DNA of 64,000 bases from contig MU401456.1 of NCBI GenBank assembly GCA_022579005.1, positions 62,001 to 126,000 on the forward strand, written 5' to 3'. This document shows, in pieces, positions 45,488 through 56,928 of this stretch. Under the pieces are notes generated by a model that did no database searches, was not told the origin of the DNA, and saw only the letters and a list, made by a program, of their open reading frames with translations. Position 1 is the first letter of the stretch, and every line of letters starts with the position of its first letter. The stretch comes from Poronia punctata (taxonomy: Eukaryota; Ascomycota; Sordariomycetes; Xylariales; Xylariaceae). Both the position numbers and the translations under genes were made by a program.

Positions 45488-46428
45488 ACACTTAATTTGT
45501 AGCCATGCAGCCACGCCTTATCTGAGGATAGCCACTGGGTATTGGAGGCCCCGTCGGTTGGGCATTGAAAAGGGGGTGAAGACATTGGGAAACGAGCACC
45601 TCTCAGCACTAGTTTTTCGGACAGGGACTATTTACGCGGACGTTGAGGCATCTGGCGGCGTTAATTTGGAATGATTTTATGGTCGAGGCTGCGGAGCTTG
45701 CCTACGGGAACAGCGACTGTATTCTATCATGTGAACAGCGGCTGTATTCTATTCATGGGAAGATATATTTCATTCTCTCTGTCGTGATACTGTCAACTTT
45801 TTCGAATCAATCATTCTGCCACGGATTAACCCTGCTGCGGGATCTGGCAGGAAAAGCAGTCAGTCATTTTGGTGATGCTGGGTGTTGTATACGGATGGAT
45901 CAAGCGAACGATAGTAGCCTAGCACCTAGGGTAGACACAACGTCTAAGTGGACGGTAATGGTCTGTAGCCTCTAGTTATTCGTTATCCTCCCTGTCATTC
46001 CACGTGATGTTGGATTGGGACTTCGAGGGCTAAAGAAATTGTTGCTAAAGTTGTGCCACTACTCATATCTGGATGGGAGACGGGTCGACCGCAATTGAAG
46101 GTATTGCTCTACTACCAGAATCTCAACATCGTACAACATGGTATTACGATATCATGCCACCTAATCAGACTCAGGTACCTCGGGAAGACAGACTTTCAAG
46201 TCAGAAGTCGTTGTATCTCCAGGATTCGAGTGTCATAGCAAGGTGTATAACCATATATCTAGGTTTAACAACCATAGTTTCAACCGTAGACGCCCGAGCG
46301 GTCAGCCGTTCGTCGAGCTCGACAGCATCAGCATCAGCCTCTTATTGTGTTGTGTGACATGAAGACATACTCCCCAGCCTTCGAAAACCGTGATCCATCC
46401 TATCCCAACCTCATCCAAACCCCAGCAT
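45488..46428. other. Intergenic, nothing recognised
   Basis: 3' regions of two converging genes. Short frames only. Confidence 0.6.
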
Positions 46429-47007
46429 TCAAATGTTCAGCTTCCGCTCCATCTCCTGGTGTACGTCGAGGGCGGCGCGTTGTTCCTCGCCGGTGAAGAT
46501 GTCCTCCCAATCACAAAAGGCCTCGCGACCCATGAGCACGTCCTCGTGCACGCTAGCGCTGCCGACGCCAGTGACGCCCGTTTTACCGCCGAGACAGGCG
46601 GGCCTCCACGAGCCCTCGCGGGTGATCTTCAACTCCATGCCCCGTCGGATAGGCTCCGCCATGCCGAACGTCTTCCGCAGCGCCTCCATGCGCAGGTTCT
46701 CCTGGGTGGCCTCCCAGGCCTTGAGGCGCGCCTCCAGTGGGTGTCGGGATACGGGCGTCGCGGCCGTGGACGTGGCTGTCGCTGCTGGGTTGAGACCGGC
46801 TCGCATTACATCGTAGACGCCGGGGGCCGATGGCGCCGAGTTCGTGGCCGCGGGGGCCGTGAATGTGCTGGTGTGTTGCCCCGAGGGCACGATGCGCATC
46901 GACTGTGGGAGGGCGGTTAAGGTTAGAATAGAAGCCTGCTTCGCGAGAGAAGATGGGGTGGGATGGAGGGGTGATTCTCATGTTGGTCGGGGATGACGCC
47001 TTACCAT
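46429..47007 (-). CDS. UMP1: UMP1 proteasome maturation factor
   Basis: Chaperone trapped in the half-proteasome that coordinates 20S assembly and beta-subunit processing. Exon 2 (46429-46902) encodes almost the whole protein. Recognisable blocks are HPLEARLKAWEATQENLRME, LRKTFGMAEPIRRGMELKIT and the WEDIFTGEEQ end. I add a first exon at 47005-47007 containing only the ATG, directly followed by a GTAAGG donor. A 102-nt intron (CTAACC branch, CCACAG acceptor) then leads to TCG ATG CGC, giving the start MSMRIVPS, as in relatives that begin MSLRIVP. Total 158 residues. Translation could also simply start at the ATG at 46899 (MRIVPS), so the tiny first exon is likely but not certain. Confidence 0.85.
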
Positions 47008-47574
47008 CTTGAAAGGCTGACTAGTTCGTTAGTTTTAGGTGTTGAAAATGAAATGCAAGGTTTGTCGTTCGCTTCCGAGTATAAACGCTTTGGGGGTATT
47101 TGAGAATTGGGTGTAAATGTCGGGAGGTATCTGAGGTTAGATTCCTTGTAGGTAATAGTCTACCTAATTGATTGACGGGAAGGAGGTGCGTGTGAAGCTA
47201 CCTAGGTACAACTTCAATGGGCCGCTATAGGCTCCAGAGGGCTTTCGTGGTTGGGAAGCCTTGCTGATGCCAACGCCAAGAGACTAACGGCTGCGGGTGG
47301 TAACCCCAGTGCTTGGCCTTGAATTGTTAGGTAATCAGCTATTCGAGCTAAAGCTTGTGGAGTGCTGGACCTTTAAATTGAATGATTCTCCCAACCCTGC
47401 AGCCGGTTTTCGGGCCCCTTATTAGATGACAAGCCAGATGAATCAGTAAACATATGTCATTCTCGTTCAGATGCTTCAGGATATATGTAGGAGCGAAATT
47501 GACGGTATTTGGTTTGGAGGCGATAGGAGAACAGTTGTTCAATAAATGGAATCCGATGCGTTAGACTTGTAAAC
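47008..47574. other. Divergent promoter region, UMP1 and ABC protein
   Basis: CTACCTAGGTACA palindromic word at about 47198-47210. No gene seen. Confidence 0.6.
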
Positions 47575-49551
47575 ATGCGTCCTCCTATTCACTCCCCAGT
47601 GGTGAAGATTGCAAAAGGCACGTTTTACCGCCAGCACCCCAATGCCAGTTCGGTACATCCGAACCCAGCACTTTTTCGAGAATTGGATTTCACATTACCG
47701 TCTTCGACAAACCCCCGAACTCATTGGTGCGTAATTGGCCCGTCTTTGAGTGGTAAAACGACATTTTTGCGACTGCTTAGGGGAGAACATCTCTGCATAC
47801 CTGCAACGGCTCGGACATACCCCTATTTATCGTCCGATGCGGTCCCGCATAAATTACGAGTGCCTAGTAGGGCAATCCGTTATGTGGGATTCAATAATGA
47901 CAGCCTGACACCGGGCGTTACGACTTCAGCATACCTCGCTGCTCGCTATGAATCTAAGCGTGAAAACACCGACTTCTCCCTACGCGATTTCCTTCTTGGC
48001 AACACAGCCCTGAACACGCTGGAGCGCAACCGAGAAGACGAACCTGACCCCCAGCTTTTGGACAAGGTCGTGACGGACCTCAAGCTATCAGAGTTGCTGG
48101 ACCTACCCGTGGCTTTTCTAAGCAATGGTCAAGGACGCAGGGCCAGGATTGCACGCGCCCTGCTCACTGCTCCCGAGGTGCTACTGTTGGATGAGCCGTT
48201 CATGGGCTTAGACCCGCCAACCGTTGCCGGGTTAAGCCCGCTCCTCCACGGAATGGCGAGTAAGGCGAGCCCGAGAATTGTCCTAAGTGCCAGGCCTCAA
48301 GATCCAATTCCTGATTGGATATCAAATTTGGTATACTTAAGGGCCGACTGTCAAGTTGCGGCTATGGGCGAAAAGAATGCTGTTCTGGAATCTCTTCGAA
48401 AGTACGTCCGTGGAGTATGGAGTGGCGCCGTCTCAGAAGACGATAAATTGGCTGTACACCACCTTGTCCAGATGGGCAAGATCCTCACTTCGAAGGGCGT
48501 GCAGGGAGAAGCATTAATGAAACATGAGGCACTCAAGGACGGACATTCAGAAGCTACTAGCGCGAATACCCGTACACCGAGGAAGATCGGAGAGCCACTT
48601 GTAGAAATGGAGGGATGCCAAGTACAATACAGAGGAAAGGTTGCACTTGGAAATTGGAAAGAGCAGGTAAACGGCAGAGAAAGAGAAGGACTGACTTGGA
48701 CTGTCCGGAGAGGCGAGAGATGGGGTATCTTTGGACCGAACGGTTCCGGCAAGACTACTATCGTTTCGCTCATATGTTCGGACCATCCGCAAACCTACTC
48801 GATGCCTATCAAGTTATTTGGTCGAAGTCGCCTACCCGAGCCGGGATCTGGGGCTCTCCCATTAACTTTCTGGGACATCCAGTCGCGTATTGGGCACTCG
48901 AGCCCCGAGATACACCAGCACATGCCGCGGAATCTCACCGTACGACAAGTCATCGAAAATGCCTGGGCAGATACATTCCGCTCAAGAGCAAAACTAGATG
49001 ACAGTGCTAAGGCAAAGGTGGAGGCCTGCCTACAGTGGTTCGCGGCAGAGCTAAATCCGGCCCATCCCAAAGAGTCCGTACCGGCTCCGACTATTGACCA
49101 TGACCTCAAATGGGCAGACAATTACATGTTTGGCGAACTCTCGTCGTCGGCGCAACGTGTAGCGTTGTTTCTGCGGGCAATTGTCAAGAATCCGGACATA
49201 GTCGTCCTTGATGAGGCGTGTAGTGGCATGGATGACGGGGTGAGGGACAAGTGTTTGCTGTTCCTCGAGGCTGGTCAAAGGAAACAGTATAAGAAGCTGA
49301 GCGACGGATCAGAAGTCATCGTAGAAAGCGAAGCTGCCAAAGCGGGCACTGTTGAAGTCGAGGGCCTGACCGATAACCAAGCGTTGATATGCATCAGTCA
49401 TGTAAGAGAGGAGATCCCTAATTGTATCCGAGAGTGGATATGTCTCCCAGAAGCAAACTCGCGAATGCCCGCGCGTTTCGGTGTAGCTGACGCGCCATTG
49501 GGCTGTGATGAAAAGAGCTGGAGGGAAATATGGGGGATGGGGAATAATTGA
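47575..49551 (+). CDS. Soluble twin-ATPase ABC protein (yeast YDR061W type)
   Basis: Two ABC ATPase domains without membrane helices, 658 residues, single exon. The overall plan resembles bacterial ModF/PhrA and the uncharacterised yeast protein YDR061W. Domain 1: Walker A GPSLSGKTT at about residues 55-63, signature LSNGQGRRARIARALL, Walker B VLLLDEPFMGLD. Domain 2: Walker A GPNGSGKTT at about 385-393, signature-like LSSSAQRVALFLRAI, Walker B IVVLDEACSGMDD. The first Walker A has Leu-Ser in place of the more usual Asn-Gly, and the second signature lacks the Gly-Gln pair (LSSSAQ for LSGGQ). One composite ATP site may therefore be degenerate. The N terminus (MRPPIHSPVVKIAKGTFYRQ) is basic, and a mitochondrial location is possible but untested. 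Confidence 0.85.
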   Translation: MRPPIHSPVVKIAKGTFYRQHPNASSVHPNPALFRELDFTLPSSTNPRTHWCVIGPSLSGKTTFLRLLRGEHLCIPATARTYPYLSSDAVPHKLRVPSRAIRYVGFNNDSLTPGVTTSAYLAARYESKRENTDFSLRDFLLGNTALNTLERNREDEPDPQLLDKVVTDLKLSELLDLPVAFLSNGQGRRARIARALLTAPEVLLLDEPFMGLDPPTVAGLSPLLHGMASKASPRIVLSARPQDPIPDWISNLVYLRADCQVAAMGEKNAVLESLRKYVRGVWSGAVSEDDKLAVHHLVQMGKILTSKGVQGEALMKHEALKDGHSEATSANTRTPRKIGEPLVEMEGCQVQYRGKVALGNWKEQVNGREREGLTWTVRRGERWGIFGPNGSGKTTIVSLICSDHPQTYSMPIKLFGRSRLPEPGSGALPLTFWDIQSRIGHSSPEIHQHMPRNLTVRQVIENAWADTFRSRAKLDDSAKAKVEACLQWFAAELNPAHPKESVPAPTIDHDLKWADNYMFGELSSSAQRVALFLRAIVKNPDIVVLDEACSGMDDGVRDKCLLFLEAGQRKQYKKLSDGSEVIVESEAAKAGTVEVEGLTDNQALICISHVREEIPNCIREWICLPEANSRMPARFGVADAPLGCDEKSWREIWGMGNN

Positions 49552-50144
49552 TGTACTTTACTGTAAGACTTCCCCCTTTGGGTGTAATTTGTGTAAGTGG
49601 CGACCAAAAAATCAATACTTGTTCCAAAGATACCACGGCGCAGCGAACTTTTAGTATCACGGGGCGTCATCACGGGCACGAAATGATACCTTTCGGAGGC
49701 CAGCAAATTGCTGTGTCACTAGTAATGTCACAGAAATTAAGGATATTTCCACATAAGACGGCTATTAGCTAATTTGTATGGAATTAAAAAGTCCAAAAGG
49801 TATTCGACAAGAGATCTAGAACGAGAACCATGATTGTTATTTACTTTGCGACTTTCTCTGTATCATTTGTTGCCATAATCCATGTTGAACTTTGGAACTT
49901 GAGATCAAATGTGACGATGTTACAAAATAAGTACATTAGATCGGCCCCATTTACCCCGCCATTAGTGCCATGAGTCAAGGTACCAAAGTACCTCCTATAC
50001 TTGTGTATTGCCCCACCATCCCACCTGGAGAGTCACAGCTTTTTTACCCATCACCAGTGTCGACTGTCTAGACTTGTTGGATCACTAAGAATTGAGCACG
50101 AGATTCCCCAATTGTCCACGTACATCGACAGCTCGTGGGACAAG
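49552..50144. other. Intergenic, nothing recognised
   Basis: AT-rich 3' region of the ABC gene and upstream region of the leucyl-tRNA synthetase gene. No gene seen. Confidence 0.6.
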
Positions 50145-53100
50145 ATGGCGTCTCTAGATGTAAACCCGGCCACCAAGGTGGTTCCTAAGATGGAAAACGT
50201 ATGGCTTTCCACCCGATCTTCGTTCACCTTGTCCGGCTAACACGCGCCCTTCTACCAGACCGAGAAACGTGATACTTTGATCGCCGACGAAGTACGATAT
50301 CAGAAGAAATGGGATGACGCCAAAATCTTCCAGCAAGACGCGCCAGGAGCCGGCGAGCCGACGCCACCCAAGTTCTTTGCGACCATGGCATACCCAGTAC
50401 GCGCCCCGATCTCTTTCGCTTCCCAACTTAAGAAGCCCCCTTTCTTTATATCGGGTCTTGCGGCGCTTCTGTAGGAATTATACTGTCTTAGAAGTTACTA
50501 ACGCCGAACCTAAATAGTACATGAACGGTGCGTCCTTCTACCGCAGCGTACTAAGGCAACAAACAGCAGCTGAACTTGTTCCATTTTAGGCACACTTCAC
50601 GCGGGACACGCTTTCACCTGGTCGAAGTAAGACCGCCAATACGTACGAAATATGAGGCCTTCAAACGCTAATTCCTCCAAGGGTTGAGTTCATGACAGGA
50701 TTCGCGCGCATGAAAGGCCAGAAGGCTCTGTTCCCCCAAGGCTACCACTGTACTGGTATGCCGATCAAAGCGGCTGCCGATAAATTAAAACGCGAAGTCG
50801 AGTTGTTTGGCGAGAAATTTGAGAATGCTCCCTCTGCCGAACTCGAGCAGCTGTCCATCGCGGATAAACCCGAGGCGGCCAAGACAGACATGAGCAAGTT
50901 CAGTGGATCGAAGAGCAAAGCGTCGGCCAAGTCGGGCAAGGCTAAATATCAGTTTGAAGTATGCCGCATAAGTAGTACCCTTGGTTGACGAATGCTGACT
51001 TATAGACAGATCATGCTGTCGCTTGGCCTTCCCGTTGAGGAGATTCATAAATTCGCCGACCCTTCGCATTGGCTCCACGTCTTCCCCCAACTTTGCGAAG
51101 CGGACCTGAGGAGAGTTGGCGCCCGCGTCGACTGGAGACGGTCGTTCGTGACAACCGAGGCGAATCCCTTCTACGACTCTTTCGTGAGCTGGCAGATGAA
51201 CAAGTTGAAGTCCCTGAAGAAGATCAAGTTCGGCAAGCGTTTCACCGTTTATTCACCCAAGGATGGTCAGGCGTGTTTAGATCACGACAGAAGTAGCGGA
51301 GAGGGCATCGCTGTGCAGGAATATGTTGCCTTGAAGCTCAAGACTCTTGAATGGTCCGAGAAGGCCAAGGGAGTCATAGGCGACAAGATCCCAGCGGGCT
51401 CGGATGTTTACTTTATACCGGCCACTCTTCGACCGGAAACGATGTATGGCCAGGTGAGCAAAGAAATCCTCGCGGCATTGGTCGCCCATCCGCAAATCAT
51501 TTCATATAAAGCACCTTGCCATGATCCAAAACGAAATCATTTATTAACTTGGTTTGCCATTAGACATGTTGCTTTGTAGGCCCAACAGTTGAATATGGTA
51601 TCTTCCGGGTACCCAAAGAGGGAGGAAAAGATGAGTTCTTTTTCTGCAGCGAACGCTCTGCACGAAATGGTAAGCGCAATGTCATTTTCCCTCTCATTCT
51701 GTCCTAAACTAACATTCGGTGTAGTAAGTTACCACGCATCACTTATCACAGGGGGATATGCTGGATAATCCACACTCCTATCGGACCAACAACTACAAGT
51801 ATTAACATGAAACAGATGGCCTTCCAGGGCGTCTTCCCACAATGGGGAGTGTACGAGAAGGTCGTAAGCCTCGTAGGCTCAGACGTGGTTGGAACACTGG
51901 TCAACGCGCCTCTCTCAATACACGATAAAGGTATCAGGATCCTTCCCATGTCGACCGTGAAGCCGACCAAGGGAACTGGCGTTGTTACTTGTGTTCCTTC
52001 TGATAGTCCGGATGATTACGCCACTGTCATGGATCTGATAAAGAAGCCCGATTTCTATGGGGTCCAGAAAGAGTGGGTGATCGAAGATATCCTGCCCATC
52101 ATCCAAACACCATCGTCGGATTTGATCGCCAAGCATCTATACGAGACCATGAAGATCAACTCGCCAAAGGATCAAAAACTGCCCGAGGCAAAGGAAATTG
52201 CGTACAAAGAAGGTTTCTATTCCGGTGTCATGATATATGGCGAGTTCAAGGGCATGTCTGTCCAAGAAGCTAAGCCGCTGGTGAAGAAGCAGCTGGTGGA
52301 CTCGGGTCTGGCTTTCAACTACGGCGAGCCGGATGGTCTCGTAATAAGCAGATCTGGGGACGACTGCGTTGCTGCGTATCTTGATCAATGGTACTTCAAC
52401 TATGGATCTGGCGAGAACGGCGGTGACCAGGAGTGGTATGAGAAAGCCATTGGTGCCATCGAATCGGACCGCACCAACACGTTCTTCCCCGAGGGTAAGC
52501 ATGCTATGAAGCAGGCACTCAATTGGCTTTCGCAATGGGCTTGCTCTCGATCTTTCGGACTGGGAACTAAACTTCCGTGGGATCATACCCAACTCGTGGA
52601 ATCTCTGTCCGATTCTACCATATATATGGCATATTATACCGTCTGCCACTATCTGCATAGCGACATCTACGGCAAGGTTCCCGGGTTGGCATCAAAGCCC
52701 ATTTCACCTTCACAAATGAGTGACGGAGCTTGGGATTACGTGTTCAAGCTGACGGACAACGTCGAGAGCGATATACCTCGTGCTGATCTGGACGCTATGA
52801 GACGCGAGTTTTCCTACTGGTATCCTCTCGATGTGCGAATTTCAGGCAAGGATTTGGTGAATAACCAGTGAGTGAAAACGCCATATGAATTTCCCGTCCA
52901 CTCCATGTGTGTACCTCCTCTTGAAGCAAGTGCGCTGACACTTGTGTCCCCAGTCTAATGTTCTGCCTCTATCACCATGTCGCGCTGTTCGATGAACCCT
53001 TCTGGCCTCGTGGAATTAGGGTGAATGGGCACCTGATGCTGAATGGTGAAAAGATGTCGAAGAGCACAGGAAACTTCTTGACTTTACGCGATGCAGTTGA

Positions 53101-54420
53101 GAAGTATGGCGCCGACGCTACACGAATGTAAGTTTGCTTTTCTTCGATCGCTTCTGCTTTCTATCACTTGGCTTCCCCAAGACGAGCCGATTTATATTTC
53201 GAAGGCGACTATGCTAACTTCAACCCCAACAGCTCCTTGGCAGATGGTGGTGATGGAATTGAGGATGCGAATCTGGAAGAGACCGTTGCTAATGCAACAA
53301 TCCTTCGACTTTACGAGCTGAGGAAATGGTGCCAGGAATCTGTCAACGACTCCAACCTAAGGACCGGGGAATTGGGTCTTTTTGATAAACTGTTCCTGAA
53401 CGAGATGAACATCCTTGTCGCGCACACCAAATCATTCTACGAGGATACCTCCTTCAAGCTTGCTTTGAAGGCGGGTTTCTACGATTTTGTGAGTATCTAT
53501 CGACTACACCTACCTGGGTCTTGGGTTATTAACACTTTTTCAGATCGCCTCGCGAGACTGGTACCGTGATATCACCAAGGCGGTCGGCATTAGCATGCAT
53601 CACGATCTTGTGAAGCGATATGTTGAGCTGCAAGCCCTACTTCTTGCCCCGATGTAAGCGAGACCTCCCTCTTCCGTGTTTTGACAACATGATCTAACCG
53701 TCAGCAGTGCCCCTCACTTCAGCGAGTACCTGTATCGGGATATCCTCAAAAACGATGGCAGCGTCCACAACGCGCTATACCCTGACGTTCCACCGCAAGA
53801 TGTTGCCTTGACAGCCGTCTTCAACTACGTGCGAAGTGTAAGTCGGCGAGCACAGAAACTGTTCAAGGGCATTACTGACAAGTGGCAGGTAACATCAAAT
53901 ATCACTGCCGCCGAGGGTAACCAAATCAAAAAGGTTGGTTCGAGTGGTGTTAGTCCAGTGTGGTTTAACGGATTCCGCTAACAAGCGCATCTCATAGCTT
54001 GCGAAAGGCAAAACCACGAGTTACGATCCGAAGGAGCCCAAGAAGTTGACTATTTCCGTCGCGACTTCTTTCCCTGCATGGCAGGATAAATCGATCGGCC
54101 TCATGGCGCAACAGCACGAAAGTACTGGCGCTATCGATGTCAAAGAACTGACAAAACAGATCGACAAGAAGGATATGAAGAAGGTGATGCCGTTCGTTCA
54201 GGGATTGAAGAAGCGCCTCGATTCGGGAGAGAAGCCAGCAGACGTGTTCGCACGTCGCCTCCCCTTTGATGAGGCAGAGACGCTCAGGGAGATAGTACCT
54301 AGCTTGAAGCAGACTATCCCAAAGTTGGTTGATGTGGAAATCACTTTAGTCCAGGGCGAAGGTGAGGGGAAGACGGCCACCCCTGGAAACCCCACCTTTG
54401 CATTCGAGAATGTGAAATAG
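50145..54420 (+). CDS. CDC60: Cytosolic leucyl-tRNA synthetase
   Basis: Charges tRNA-Leu with leucine. Fourteen exons: 50145-50198, 50259-50396, 50518-50527, 50590-50626, 50682-50958, 51010-51453, 51564-51669, 51816-52867, 52954-53127, 53233-53488, 53544-53653, 53708-53837, 53889-53933, 53998-54420. About 1084 residues, close to the fungal norm. Exon 3 is a 10-nt microexon coding YMN plus one base of the next Gly, and exon 4 has 37 nt. Together they build the signature [20 protein letters not shown] (HIGH motif is HAGH). KMSKS is present as [11 protein letters not shown]. The CP1 editing domain shows [16 protein letters not shown]. Between exons 7 and 8 the conserved [11 protein letters not shown] join is out of phase by one base at the only good donor (AATG|GTAAGC). 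One G too many near 51669 is suspected. Confidence 0.9.
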
Positions 54421-54715
54421 GGGTAAAATCAGCTTGTCTGGATTTTAGGTGAAACCTAGTCTAGGAGAACTGGGCTATTTGTCAAGAAAAAAATGTATCT
54501 AGGACGACTGTGACTCTACTTTGTAGAAGCTGCCGTGACTTGAAGTACGTAGCTATTTTCAGTAAAAGAACAGGTTCAAACCAAGTAACTAAATCAAGAA
54601 AGCTTCAACTCCATAAGCACATGTGTCTAGATGTTATCTCGCAAATAAAGTAAGGTCAAACTGAATAAATGATTTTAATTCATTCATTTCTACGATATAA
54701 ATCACGATTATGCTT
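54421..54715. other. 3' gap between convergent genes
   Basis: About 295 nt, AT-rich. Shared by the leucyl-tRNA synthetase and MBL-fold genes. No gene seen. Confidence 0.6.
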
Positions 54716-55864
54716 TTATTTAGGAGCTCTCGCATCACCAAATAACCTCTTCGGAATATCCTCGTCCTTACCCACGGCCTTGGCAAAATCAGCCAACCAC
54801 GCCCACCTCATCTTGGACACCCAACCTTTCTCCATAAAGTCATTCGCCGTAGCGGGGAAGAAATCAACAACATTCAAGATGGAGACATCATGCGCAGAAA
54901 CGACAAGGATGTTGTCATGAGCGTCCGACTTCTGGATATGCCTGATCGTCTCGAGCGCCTGGGCAGGATCGAGATGGAAGCTCGGCTTGGCCGTAGTAGG
55001 ACGATAAAACGGCTTCTCCGGACCCTCGGGCAATAACTCGGAGAACATCTCGCCCGGACAGGAGGGCGCCGCCGTAGACGAGAAACCGTCACAAACAAAC
55101 GGATTCGGCGAGATGGACCGCGGTAACGGATGCCAGGTACTCGGACGCAGCTCGCCGCCGTGATGGAAGGCGTCGCCGCCCATGAAGACGAACGAATCCG
55201 GATCACTCGTCACGCGGGCCAGGCCGCAGATATGGCCGGGACAATGGCCCGGGGCGTCGAGGAAATAGAAGGATCCGTCGGCGAAGTAATCGATGGCGGC
55301 GAGGCCGCCGATGCGGAGGAACGAGCCGGAGAAGTCGAGCTCGTGCACGAATCTACCCGCGACTTCGTCCTCGCGGAAAGTCGCGTCCGGCACGGTCGGC
55401 CAGCCCGGAAACGCGGCTTTCTTGGTTCCCGGGCCGACGATGAGCTGGGTCTTGGGCTCGAAGACGCCCACGTCGCCGACGTGGTCGAGATGGGTATGCG
55501 ACCAGATGACGGCTTCGATATTGGCCGTGTCCACTACTTGCCCTCCTTGCTCGTCTAGGAGCTCGCGGACGGTCTTCGGCATGGTGATGTGCCACCCGTC
55601 CCTGATGACGCGCTCGTGCAGGGGCGGGGGCAAGTCCTGCCCGTCCTTCTTGAGGCCGAGGTCGAATACCATTGTCCGGCTCTGCGCCTTGTTCTCGATC
55701 AGGAAGGCGAAGCACGGCACCGAGAGATATTCGTGGCCGTCTATGTTGGGCTCTACCACCATCTTGGTGGTCGCGCCTCGGAGGATCCCGCCGGTGTTTA
55801 TGATGGACACGCTGACGGTCGCGCTCGACGGGGGGATATGTAGGTCTGGTAGTGGTTCCGGCAT
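54716..55864 (-). CDS. Metallo-beta-lactamase-fold hydrolase (lactonase-like)
   Basis: Single-exon, 382-residue zinc hydrolase of the MBL superfamily, nearest in style to AHL-lactonase-like and lactone or thioester-cleaving fungal enzymes. The metal motif HxHxDH is SHTHLDHVGD at residues 123-128. Further ligand candidates are His207/211 in DAPGHCPGHICG, Asp231 in FMGGDAFHH and the His of VSAHDVSI near 334. It has no signal peptide and probably acts in the cytosol. It is longer than the atrochrysone-type ACP thioesterases (about 320), and no polyketide synthase is nearby, so that role is not supported. The 5' half is clearly more GC-rich than surrounding sequence, with many C- or G-ending codons. 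Long shadow frames on the other strand result from this. Confidence 0.82.
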   Translation of the reverse strand: MPEPLPDLHIPPSSATVSVSIINTGGILRGATTKMVVEPNIDGHEYLSVPCFAFLIENKAQSRTMVFDLGLKKDGQDLPPPLHERVIRDGWHITMPKTVRELLDEQGGQVVDTANIEAVIWSHTHLDHVGDVGVFEPKTQLIVGPGTKKAAFPGWPTVPDATFREDEVAGRFVHELDFSGSFLRIGGLAAIDYFADGSFYFLDAPGHCPGHICGLARVTSDPDSFVFMGGDAFHHGGELRPSTWHPLPRSISPNPFVCDGFSSTAAPSCPGEMFSELLPEGPEKPFYRPTTAKPSFHLDPAQALETIRHIQKSDAHDNILVVSAHDVSILNVVDFFPATANDFMEKGWVSKMRWAWLADFAKAVGKDEDIPKRLFGDARAPK

Positions 55865-56928
55865 GTTTTCTTTTTTATCTTTATCTTTTTTGAACTATTA
55901 AAACTAGATGATTACTCTCTCTCTCTTTATTCTTCCACGATATCTAAATGATGGAGGATAGAATAACACTAATCCTCTATTCTCCAATATAAAGTTTTCT
56001 CCAAAAGACTGAGAACGAGGTACGTGTAGGTAGGTAGGTTAGTACAGTACCTACTTATTCACAAGACGATCAAATGATGGAATACATATAAATACTACCC
56101 TACTAAACGTTACGTGTTCCCGCTATAAACTAGGTAGACCTACACCAGTTCAAGTGCTTACCTTACCTTACTTGCTCACTCAAACTCACAAAAAGTGTTC
56201 CCGCATCCGTCCTTCCTTCCTTCCTTCTTCGGAGTCGGAGTTAGCCTTTAGGACAACGGCGCAGCAGACCCGGCGGATTTTGGAAATTCGCAACCATACC
56301 TACTTAGGTACCTACCTATTTCCCAGAAATCCCATCTGACAGACAGGTAGGTGGTAACAGCATTGCTAACGGTAGGTAAGTACCTAACCGGTCGTCTCGT
56401 CTCGTCTCGTCTGCTGATCAACACCTCCCACACCCTTATCTAGAAAAAAAAAAAAAACCGGCACTCTCTCCATTTTCTTTTTTCTTTTCTCTTTTCTCCT
56501 ATCTAGTCCAGCTGGGGGAACTTGTGATACAAGCCGATTTGGATGACGTCTTTGTGAAGCATGCATGATAATATGATATCCATTTAAGGTCTATATTCCA
56601 GGGTAGGTCTGACCGATTACCCCGCCCCCCCCCCCCCCCCTTTCATTCCAAATTACGGGATATAGATCCCCCTATTTTTACTTTTAATTTACTTTCGTGT
56701 TAAGCCGATGGATGCAATGAGAACGTTGCGATCAACTAAATACTTTAATATTTGTCACAATAGCTAGATATATATATATATACAACACGTCACTTGTGAA
56801 ACCTATTCTCTCATAGTCACTCACACGATTAAGATCCCTTTCTCACCTAGGTCTCAACTTACCAAGGTTAGGTATAATAATATTAATTAATCATCATTAC
56901 CGAATCCATCTTAAAACCTTCATTCTGA
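55865..56928. other. Intergenic with simple repeats
   Basis: Upstream region of the MBL gene. It contains TAGGTAGG words (56027-56040), a TACTTAGGTACCTACC cluster near 56300, a short GTCTC repeat (about 56393-56412) and a C run near 56623-56640. No gene seen. Confidence 0.6.

Noticed and set aside
55293..55901. 202-residue plus-strand frame opposite the MBL-fold gene
   Set aside because: Shadow due to GC-rich codon use. The minus-strand frame carries the HxHxDH metal motif.
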